Source: an uncultured Eubacteriales bacterium (lineage in GTDB: Bacteria > Bacillota > Clostridia > Peptostreptococcales > Anaerovoracaceae). From it: a DNA stretch of 5,779 bases. The position numbers and the translations under genes were made by a program. The stretch covers positions 1 through 5,779 of the forward strand of contig CACXFN010000133.1 of the NCBI GenBank assembly GCA_902766915.1, read 5' to 3'. A model generated the notes under the pieces. That model did not search any database and was not told where the DNA came from. It saw nothing but the letters and a program-made list of their open reading frames with translations. Of the stretch, positions 1-5,196 are shown piece after piece (position 1 is the stretch's first letter; every line of letters starts with the position of its first letter).

Positions 1-123
1 TGCTGTTGTGCTTGTGATTTCCGGTGTTACTTCCGGTTCTGGTTCTACCGGTGTTACAGGTGTTTCTGGTTCTGGTGTGGGTTCATCATCGCAGTTCTGC
101 TCTACTGAAACTACAGGTGTTTC
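1..123 (-). repeat. Degenerate repeats encoding Pro/Glu/Thr linker
   Basis: The DNA here is internally repetitive. CCGGTGTTAC occurs at 21-30 and 48-57, ACAGGTGTTTC at 56-66 and 113-123, and GGTTCTGGT-like units lie between them. On the minus strand these encode repeated TPEPE/TPVEPEPE-like peptides. Such linkers commonly vary in length by slippage or recombination. The repeat runs off the window edge, so its full copy number cannot be seen. Confidence 0.6.
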
Positions 124-1344
124 AACTGTAGGATCATTATGACCTTTACCAAAATATACATTACCATTGGAATCGATTAGTGTATGCTGGTTGTTCTCAA
201 ATACGCTGGTTGCAGCTGCAACTGCCTTATCCTTATCTGCCTGGGAAGGATTTGACTTAACTCCCCAGTAATATCCAGCATTATAGTTATCAGTAGTTTT
301 GTAATTTGGGCTTCCGCCACCAGGCATGTAACCCGGAAGCTCGTATGTCTTGCCTCCACCATACATTGCCTGATAATCACCTGTTGATGCATAATTTCCG
401 TACTTGATACGGCTCTCTGGAGTAAATGAATCCATCCACATGCGGTCATGTTCGCGGTTATCAAATGCAGCCAGGCCATTAGTTGATCTGATTCCCATAT
501 TACCCGCGTCACATACATATATTACGCCAGTACGTGTAGCGTAAGCATTCATATGGGTATATCTCTGGCCCATGCCGCTTGCATCATTATTTCTTACTAA
601 TGCATCGTAGATATATAGGTTGTTAGAGCCATTTGTACACTCGTTGTGATAGAAATAGCACTTGTTACCTGTAACTGTACCTGACTTCATAACAACCGTA
701 ACGTAGTCTTGACCAGTATTAGTTGTATTAGGAGTCAAAGCCGCGAAGAAGATGCCTAAGCCATTATTATCTTTAAATGTAGCTCCATCAACGAGAATCG
801 TAACGTGTTGTTCATCTAGCTCTGTGACCATACCACCAACTGCAGCTTTATCAGGAGCAAGCTGTGGTCCAGGATTGTAACCAATATTATGGAATACTGC
901 ACCAGATAGATAGTTAACTCTCGCTCCGCTATTCGGTCTTACTACTGCGGAATTAAAATGCTTATCTTCACCATCGATATCAATATTGGTAAATGTAGCT
1001 TCTCCTGAAACCCTGAACATAACTATGTCAGATGTTCTCTTAACCGACTGGGCGGAAGGGTTCTTGGTGCTGATAACACCGGATGCTTCAACGGTACCTA
1101 CAACGTAGATGCCGCCTTCAGCACAGCCAAGGAGTTCCTTTGCCTTGTCCCAGCTCTTTACAGCTGATCCGGCGGAGCTTCCGTCATTACTATCGCTTCC
1201 GTTTGCGCCGTCTACATAAATCCATGTTCCATCTGCATAGACGTTAGCGATTCCACCTAATTGTGGTATCATCCCGAACACCATTGCAAGCGCCAAGATT
1301 AAACCGAGTACTTTTTTACTGATCATCTTACTCTTCTTACTCAT
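1..1344 (-). CDS. Secreted surface protein, beta-helix-like, 3' end outside window
   Basis: The frame reads open for 448 codons from an ATG at 1344 to the window edge, so the C-terminus is missing. The start is supported by a strong Shine-Dalgarno AAGGGGAG at 1356-1349, four bases before the ATG. Residues 1-37 form a classical signal peptide: a Lys-rich N-terminus (MSKKSKMISKK), a hydrophobic core at 12-27, and a probable signal peptidase I site after VYA37. The mature N-terminus (DGTWIYVDGANGSDSNDG, then a Ser/Ala/Gly stretch ending VKSWDKAKELL) resembles the entry segment of right-handed parallel beta-helix (pectate-lyase-like) surface proteins. Residues 75-290 alternate short beta-like strands with Gly/Asn turns (GGIYVVGTVEASGVI, YVTVVMKSGTVTGN), consistent with that fold. 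From about 405 the chain becomes a Pro/Glu/Thr linker (PTPEPETPVTPVEPEPEVTP), typical of wall-spanning or inter-domain spacers, so further domains or a wall anchor probably follow. No catalytic motif is recognised; adhesin or polysaccharide-interacting roles are inference only. Transcribed divergently from nagA. Confidence 0.85.
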   Translation of the reverse strand, partial: MSKKSKMISKKVLGLILALAMVFGMIPQLGGIANVYADGTWIYVDGANGSDSNDGSSAGSAVKSWDKAKELLGCAEGGIYVVGTVEASGVISTKNPSAQSVKRTSDIVMFRVSGEATFTNIDIDGEDKHFNSAVVRPNSGARVNYLSGAVFHNIGYNPGPQLAPDKAAVGGMVTELDEQHVTILVDGATFKDNNGLGIFFAALTPNTTNTGQDYVTVVMKSGTVTGNKCYFYHNECTNGSNNLYIYDALVRNNDASGMGQRYTHMNAYATRTGVIYVCDAGNMGIRSTNGLAAFDNREHDRMWMDSFTPESRIKYGNYASTGDYQAMYGGGKTYELPGYMPGGGSPNYKTTDNYNAGYYWGVKSNPSQADKDKAVAAATSVFENNQHTLIDSNGNVYFGKGHNDPTVETPVVSVEQNCDDEPTPEPETPVTPVEPEPEVTPEITSTTA

Positions 1345-1357
1345 TTTTCTCCCCTTC

Positions 1358-1376
1358 AAAGATTCTCTTAATCTTT
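1358..1376 (-). promoter_or_regulatory. Hairpin abutting the surface protein Shine-Dalgarno
   Basis: AAAGATT and AATCTTT form a perfect 7-bp inverted repeat with a 5-nt loop, ending one base before the AAGGGGAG ribosome-binding site (1349-1356). In the mRNA it would stack next to the ribosome-binding site without covering it. It might tune translation or mRNA stability. The stem is A/U-rich and short, so its significance is uncertain. Confidence 0.3.
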
Positions 1377-1432
1377 CTTCAAAACTGTGATAACTTGTAT
1401 TTATTTAAAACTACTTTTTAAAACGGTTTATT

Positions 1433-1447
1433 TGAAAACTGCTTTCA
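1433..1447. promoter_or_regulatory. cre-like inverted repeat, possible operator
   Basis: TGAAA and TTTCA arms are separated by five bases; the minus strand reads TGAAAGCAGTTTTCA. This resembles a CcpA catabolite-response element (TGWAANCGNTNWCA) but is one base too long at the centre and lacks the central CG. It lies about 90 bp upstream of the surface protein start, downstream of the terminator-like hairpin. Another LacI-type or unrelated regulator, or chance in AT-rich DNA, is equally possible. Confidence 0.2.
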
Positions 1448-1482
1448 CTATATTGTTTCCATGTATTGTTTTCCATCGGGGC

Positions 1483-1516
1483 AAAAGAAAAATCCTTCTC
1501 TTGCAATGAGAAAGGA
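1483..1516 (-). terminator. Intrinsic terminator within leader of surface protein gene
   Basis: On the minus strand TCCTTTCTC pairs with GAGAAGGA around a 7-nt loop, leaving one bulged T, and is followed directly by TTTTTCTTTT. This is the expected shape of a Rho-independent terminator. It sits about 140 bp upstream of the surface protein start and reads toward it, with no minus-strand gene before it in the window. It is therefore either an attenuator in the leader of that gene or the end of a small RNA starting in the intergenic region. The A/U-rich stem is of moderate strength. Confidence 0.55.
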
Positions 1517-1603
1517 CTCTTTAAGCAATTCGTAACGAATTACTGATCCCCCTCGTATGTTGTTTTCAATTTTTGTATCAGTTCTTAACTGTTGGCAAAA
1601 GTC
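1483..1603 (-). ncRNA. Candidate structured leader RNA / attenuator
   Basis: Upstream of the terminator-like hairpin, the minus-strand RNA can form three helices. A closing helix pairs GACUUUU (1603-1597) with AAGAGUC (1521-1515), seven pairs including one G-U. Inside it are CAGUU-AAG-AACUG (1591-1579) and AAUUCG-UUA-CGAAUU (1541-1527). The 3' strand of the closing helix overlaps the first bases of the terminator stem, so the two could compete, as in a riboswitch or attenuator. A G-rich segment (GAGGGGGAUCAG, 1554-1543) lies unpaired in this model and could pair with CCCC at 1481-1478, downstream of the terminator. I do not recognise a known riboswitch class: the conserved cores of c-di-GMP-I, T-box, SAM, purine and preQ1 elements are not visible. 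This is a fold drawn by eye in AT-rich DNA. Confidence 0.3.
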
Positions 1604-1613
1604 TACTCCTGTA

Positions 1614-1642
1614 TTTATAACCAAAATGTGATAAAAATGTTT
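1614..1642 (-). promoter_or_regulatory. Weak promoter candidate for surface protein leader
   Basis: On the minus strand a TATAAA -10-like box lies at 1619-1614, with a poor -35 (AAACAT) at 1642-1637 and a 17-bp spacer. Transcription would start near 1607, a few bases before the proposed leader RNA, giving a leader of roughly 260 nt. The -35 match is poor, so the position is tentative. Confidence 0.2.
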
Positions 1643-1772
1643 GTTATATGCTACAGTTTCGTATGAAAAGTGTTACTTTACGTGGTTTTTTGATTTTTTT
1701 TTAATATTTTTTTAATCTTTATTCACGAAACGAAAACGAAACAACAACGGAACGGTGACATTTCCCAAAAAG

Positions 1773-1787
1773 TTGTCAAACTGACAA
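1773..1787. promoter_or_regulatory. Perfect inverted repeat, possible operator
   Basis: TTGTCA and TGACAA form a perfect 6-bp inverted repeat around a 3-bp centre (AAC). A further TGACA half-site lies at 1756-1760. It sits about 140 bp upstream of the nagA start and is roughly equidistant from the candidate start of the divergent leader. The dyad is typical of a dimeric repressor site, but it does not match the GntR-family NagR/DasR operator pattern I know. No regulator gene is in the window. Confidence 0.3.
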
Positions 1788-1819
1788 ATAAAAGAGGGAG
1801 CTAAATCTAATATCATATC

Positions 1820-1857
1820 TCTGTATTATTGTATTAAATCTGTATTATTGTATTAAA
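1820..1857 (+). repeat. Perfect 19-bp tandem direct repeat upstream of nagA
   Basis: TCTGTATTATTGTATTAAA occurs twice back to back (1820-1838 and 1839-1857) without a mismatch. The 19-bp period is close to two helical turns, so a protein bound to each copy would lie on nearly the same face of the DNA. The second copy supplies the -35-like TTGTAT of the nagA promoter candidate. It could be a paired regulator site or a recent tandem duplication. Confidence 0.6.
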
Positions 1858-1876
1858 AAGGTAAAAATGATATTAT
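1848..1876 (+). promoter_or_regulatory. Promoter candidate for nagA-kinase transcript
   Basis: TTGTAT (1848-1853) and TATTAT (1871-1876), separated by 17 bp, resemble a housekeeping -35/-10 pair about 50 bp upstream of the nagA ATG. Alternative -10-like boxes exist nearby (TATAAA at 1874-1879, TACAAT at 1898-1903), as expected in such AT-rich DNA, so the exact promoter cannot be fixed by eye. Confidence 0.3.
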
Positions 1877-1927
1877 AAATTCAGCGATATAAAGCAATAC
1901 AATGCATTTAATTAACGGTAAATAATT

Positions 1928-3133
1928 ATGATAATTAAAAACGCTAAAGTATTTATAAATGGTGAATTTGTCGATAAAGTTGTCGATTTCAGCGATACTA
2001 TAGACGATATATATAATTCAAATTCAGATTGCGACTTTCATAGAAACACAGACGGATCAGCTGATTTTATTGATGCCAAGGGTTGTTACCTGATACCAGG
2101 GTTAATCGATGTGCACACTCATGGCGCAATGAATGCCGATGCCAGCGATGGCGATTTACAAGGCATTGAAACCATGAGTAAATACTACGCTGCCGAAGGA
2201 GTTACAAGTTGGTGTCCCACCACAATGACCCTTCAGGAGGAAACACTTAAAAAGGCCGTTACATCTGTAGCTGATTACAAACGCCCCACCAATGGCGCAA
2301 AGATCCTCGGCATCCATATGGAAGGTCCGTTTATTTCAGAGAAAAAACTCGGTGCACAGAATAAACATAATCTCGCTCTTCCTGATGTAGATATGTTCCA
2401 TAGACTACAGGAGACATCCGGCGGATTAATTAAGATAATAACTATGGCTCCCGAATTGCCCGGCGCAATGGAATTTATCAAGGAAATCAGCAAGGAGTGT
2501 GTGGTTTCCATTGGTCATACCGACGCAGACTATGATACTGCTATCGAGGCTTTTAAAGTAGGAGCAAGTCATGCAACTCACCTATTTAACGCCATGCCAC
2601 CTTTAGGTCAAAGAGCGCCGGGAGTGGTTGGAGCTGCCTTTGATAGCGTGTTTAAGCTTAATGGTGGCACCTATGTAGAATTAATTATCGACGGGATTCA
2701 TATTCACCCTAATGTGATTAGGATGGTTCATCGCCTATTCGGAGACAGACTGGTTCTTATTTCAGATTCCCTTAGATGTGCAGGAATGCCGGATGGAGAC
2801 TATGAATTGGGCGGTCAGATGATAACTATGAAGGACGGAAAAGCCTTGGTAAGCGGCACTAATACGATTGCCGGTTCATCAATTCATTTAATGGAAGGTT
2901 TAAGACGAACTGTATCCTACGGTATCCCCCTAGAAGATGCAGTTATTTCTGCCACCTTATCACCGGCCAAATCCATTGGAGTAGATGATTTGGTTGGTTC
3001 AATAGATATTGGGAAAGCAGCGGATTTGGTAATACTTGACGAAAACTTAAACGTTAAGGAAGTATTCATAGACGGAAAAGCCCTACATCAGCATATAATT
3101 CGAGCATATAATTCGCGGTTGACATCGTCCTAA
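1928..3133 (+). CDS. nagA: N-acetylglucosamine-6-phosphate deacetylase NagA
   Basis: This cytosolic amidohydrolase removes acetate from GlcNAc-6-phosphate to give glucosamine-6-phosphate, feeding amino-sugar catabolism and cell-wall precursor recycling. The 401-residue protein is close to the usual 380-400. Landmarks run in the expected order: N-terminal beta-sandwich segment 1-56; the metal-site-type motif PGLIDVHTHG (H63, H65); HMEGPF with metal ligand E132; SIGHTDA with H197; HATHLFNAM with H218; DGIHIHP with substrate-site H258; ISDSLRCAGMPDG with catalytic D280; GTNTIAGSS near 310; and the C-terminal return of the beta-sandwich (GKAADLVILDENLNVKEVFIDGKA). H65 takes the place of the second His of the HxH pair. 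The start at 1928 gives the normal family N-terminus, but no convincing Shine-Dalgarno precedes it (AACGGTAAATAATT). nagB, usually a partner, is not in the window. The stop lies 5 bp before the kinase gene, so the two are probably co-transcribed. No truncation or frameshift is visible. Confidence 0.97.
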   Translation: MIIKNAKVFINGEFVDKVVDFSDTIDDIYNSNSDCDFHRNTDGSADFIDAKGCYLIPGLIDVHTHGAMNADASDGDLQGIETMSKYYAAEGVTSWCPTTMTLQEETLKKAVTSVADYKRPTNGAKILGIHMEGPFISEKKLGAQNKHNLALPDVDMFHRLQETSGGLIKIITMAPELPGAMEFIKEISKECVVSIGHTDADYDTAIEAFKVGASHATHLFNAMPPLGQRAPGVVGAAFDSVFKLNGGTYVELIIDGIHIHPNVIRMVHRLFGDRLVLISDSLRCAGMPDGDYELGGQMITMKDGKALVSGTNTIAGSSIHLMEGLRRTVSYGIPLEDAVISATLSPAKSIGVDDLVGSIDIGKAADLVILDENLNVKEVFIDGKALHQHIIRAYNSRLTSS

Positions 3134-3138
3134 TAAAT

Positions 3139-5115
3139 ATGCAAAATAAATACATGAAAAATGCAAAAGAATGGCTAAGCAAAACTCCAAAAAGACTTAG
3201 GTTCGGTACTATCATATTGGCCTTGGGGGCTGTTCTTCTTATTGCTTTTTTATTTACTATTTCAAATTTTAACATCTTCGATTCCAATATTCTCTATAGG
3301 AATAGGTTCGATGTTTTGGACGAAGGTTGGACCATGTCCATCGGGGATCAGGAAGAAGCCGAGGTTACCCTTCCATATTGGGTAGAGGCTAAACCCGGTG
3401 AGATTATCACACTTTCCTATCAACTACCTAATCCACTACCAGCTAACTCCACTATGGTTACAAGAAACTATCACCAGGTTCTTCGTGCCTATATTAATGG
3501 AGCTAAAGTATTTGAATTTCCTAAAGATGCATCAAAACTTACAGGTACCATTATCACAGATGACTGGTGCATGATTAATATATCCAAATTTGCTCCAGGC
3601 AGAGTTCTTAAACTTGAATTAGACACCGGTATTTCCGGGTTCAATGGATTTATCAACCCTCTTTTGTTTGGAGAAGACAATTCAATTATCGCCAATCTTC
3701 GCTCCACGTATGCACTACCATTCGGACTTAGTCTCACTCTAATAGCCATAGGATTAATGCTTATAGTAGTTGCTTCAGTTTACACTAAAGACTCCAGCGA
3801 AACCGCATATCTACTTTTAGGATTCATTTTTATAACAATCGGCATCTGGTTCGCCGACAGAGCCAAAATGCCTGTTTTTATGGTAGGAAGTAATGTAAAA
3901 TTCTTCATGGCCTTTTCCGGAATTATGCTAACTCCTCTGCTTATTTCTCTTTATATTGGAGAACGATTTAAAAAGTATAATCAAACCGTCATTAATATAT
4001 TAATAATCTGTGACGTTATATTTACTCTAGTTATTTCTCTTATTCTTGCTTCCAAGTCCGTACCTGTTCAGAATTTAATAGTGTATGTTTACATTGCGAT
4101 TTTCATTTCCATAATCTATGCCGTGTACCTGATGTGGGATTATGCCCATGGACAGACTAGTAAGCGACTTAACCGGGTACAACTCAATGCCTCCAGAATG
4201 GAGCTTATGACTGTAATCATTTTGCTTATAGGATCAGCAATAAGCTTTATCTGGGACGAAGTTTCCCCCAGCAATTACAACAGCTATCAAAGGAATTGGA
4301 CCGGGATAGGTAATATTCAAATGATTTCGGTAATCATATTTGCTTTCTTCCAATTGATAATACTTATTTACAACGGATACTATTCCGCCGTTGAAAGTGA
4401 GATTACTCAGAAGAAGCTTCACGACAGCCAATTACAACTAATGATGGGACAGATTCAGCCTCATTTCATGTTCAATACCCTATCCTCAATTAGAACTTTG
4501 ATTAAAGTGGATCCGGATTTGGCTTATAAAATGGTCTACGACTTCTCCAATTACTTGCGTGCCAACGTAGACAATCTGACAAATCTGGATGGCATCAAAT
4601 TTGCTGCAGAAGTCAATCATATCCAAAGTTATGTGGGTATTGAAAAGATCAGATTTGGAGATAGGTTGGATGTAGAATTCGACATTCAGGAAGACGATTT
4701 CTTGGTTCCGCCTCTTTCAATCCAACCCTTGGTGGAAAATGCAATCAAGCATGGTGTAATGAAGAAAGTGGATGGCGGAACAGTATGGCTTAGGAGCTAT
4801 TCCACCGATACGGCCTATATAGTGGAGGTAGAAGATAACGGAGTAGGCATTGCCCAGGAACGTTTAGATTTTCTATTTAGAGATAGCAGTGACTTCGACT
4901 TTGACAGCGATACGGACTTTGCATCCAACTTGACAGGAAACGGTTCAGAGAACCATGTATCCACCGGCATGAGGAATATTATCATGAGACTTGATGAGAT
5001 AGCTCATGCAAAACTGAACATCAATACCGAAGAAGGTAAGGGCTCACTAATGAGAGTTACCTTCCCAAAGGAAAGTAACGAAAAACAGAGTTCTATTCGA
5101 CAAATAGAAGAATAA
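3139..5115 (+). CDS. 7TMR-DISM-like membrane sensor histidine kinase (LytS/YehU type)
   Basis: A 658-residue membrane kinase expected to sense an extracytoplasmic signal and phosphorylate a response regulator. Residues 23-42 are a first membrane helix (a signal anchor). Residues about 45-190 form an external beta-rich region (WTMSIGD, AEVTLPYWV, QVLRAYINGAKVFEFP, VLKLELDTG) resembling the jelly-roll, carbohydrate-binding-like modules of 7TMR-DISM receptors. Seven further helices follow at about 192-213, 222-239, 253-273, 283-303, 310-333, 354-372 and 392-412. The cytoplasmic part has a short linker helix, then the His_kinase domain: QIQPHFMFNTL with phospho-acceptor H442; the N box QPLVENAIKHG (N533); the G1 box VEDNGVGI (D566); and the G2 box STGMRN (G610). 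An Asp/Ser-rich stretch at 581-608 lengthens the ATP-lid region. ATG 3139 is used; ATG 3154 is an alternative. Neither has a good Shine-Dalgarno, suggesting coupling to nagA translation. No response regulator is adjacent on the downstream side, so it looks like an orphan kinase. Ligand unknown. Confidence 0.9.
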   Translation: MQNKYMKNAKEWLSKTPKRLRFGTIILALGAVLLIAFLFTISNFNIFDSNILYRNRFDVLDEGWTMSIGDQEEAEVTLPYWVEAKPGEIITLSYQLPNPLPANSTMVTRNYHQVLRAYINGAKVFEFPKDASKLTGTIITDDWCMINISKFAPGRVLKLELDTGISGFNGFINPLLFGEDNSIIANLRSTYALPFGLSLTLIAIGLMLIVVASVYTKDSSETAYLLLGFIFITIGIWFADRAKMPVFMVGSNVKFFMAFSGIMLTPLLISLYIGERFKKYNQTVINILIICDVIFTLVISLILASKSVPVQNLIVYVYIAIFISIIYAVYLMWDYAHGQTSKRLNRVQLNASRMELMTVIILLIGSAISFIWDEVSPSNYNSYQRNWTGIGNIQMISVIIFAFFQLIILIYNGYYSAVESEITQKKLHDSQLQLMMGQIQPHFMFNTLSSIRTLIKVDPDLAYKMVYDFSNYLRANVDNLTNLDGIKFAAEVNHIQSYVGIEKIRFGDRLDVEFDIQEDDFLVPPLSIQPLVENAIKHGVMKKVDGGTVWLRSYSTDTAYIVEVEDNGVGIAQERLDFLFRDSSDFDFDSDTDFASNLTGNGSENHVSTGMRNIIMRLDEIAHAKLNINTEEGKGSLMRVTFPKESNEKQSSIRQIEE

Positions 5116-5158
5116 AACCGCTGTACTTATTGGTTTCCCAATAGATGCAGCGGTTTTT
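5114..5158. terminator. Bidirectional intrinsic terminator between kinase and EF-G genes
   Basis: AAAACCGCTG (5114-5123) pairs with CAGCGGTTTT (5148-5157). An inner helix TATTGG/CCAATA closes a TTTC loop. The 4-nt segments between the helices can form U-G and A-U pairs, so the stem is nearly continuous. Plus-strand transcripts end in TTTTT and minus-strand transcripts in TTTTATT, so it can stop both converging transcripts. It begins within the kinase stop codon (5113-5115). Confidence 0.9.
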
Positions 5159-5196
5159 CATATGTCTATATAATCGTCTTCGTATATGTCTTATTA

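Larger units (their letters stand above)
1345..1927. other. Divergent intergenic region, 583 bp, AT-rich
   Basis: No convincing protein-coding gene is present. Going rightward it contains: the Shine-Dalgarno and an adjacent hairpin of the surface protein gene (1349-1376); a TGAAA/TTTCA inverted repeat (1433-1447); a minus-strand terminator-like hairpin (1483-1516) and upstream foldable leader sequence (to 1603); a weak minus-strand -10 candidate (1614-1619); a T-rich run on the plus strand (about 1686-1720); three ACGAAA units (1725-1741); an inverted repeat (1773-1787); a 19-bp tandem repeat (1820-1857); and a nagA promoter candidate. The long divergent spacer fits two independently regulated transcripts. 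Confidence 0.8.

Noticed and set aside
177..518. Minus-strand open frame of 113 codons
   Set aside because: It overlaps the surface protein in another frame, has no ribosome-binding site, and its composition does not look like a protein. The longer frame has a signal peptide and a strong Shine-Dalgarno.
1483..1610. Known riboswitch (c-di-GMP-I, T-box, purine, preQ1, THF)
   Set aside because: The conserved core strings of these classes are not present, so it is kept only as an unclassified leader candidate.
1646..1704. Very short plus-strand ATG frame (about 18 codons) in the intergenic region
   Set aside because: It has no ribosome-binding site and ends in a poly-Phe/Ile run from a T-rich tract, so it is explained by composition.
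1686..1720. T-rich run on the plus strand as a terminator
   Set aside because: I found no stable hairpin immediately before it and no plus-strand gene upstream in the window that would need termination.
1725..1741. Three ACGAAA units as a CRISPR-like or regulatory array
   Set aside because: The units are 6 bp with almost no spacers, too short for CRISPR and likely low-complexity sequence.
2275..2511. Minus-strand open frame opposite nagA
   Set aside because: It is antisense to conserved NagA motifs, with no recognisable protein content.
3066..3287. Minus-strand open frame across the nagA-kinase junction
   Set aside because: It is antisense to two well-supported genes; no ribosome-binding site or promoter is evident.
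3489..3749. Minus-strand open frame opposite the kinase sensor domain, with a similar one at 4234-4431
   Set aside because: Both are antisense shadows of a strongly supported coding frame.
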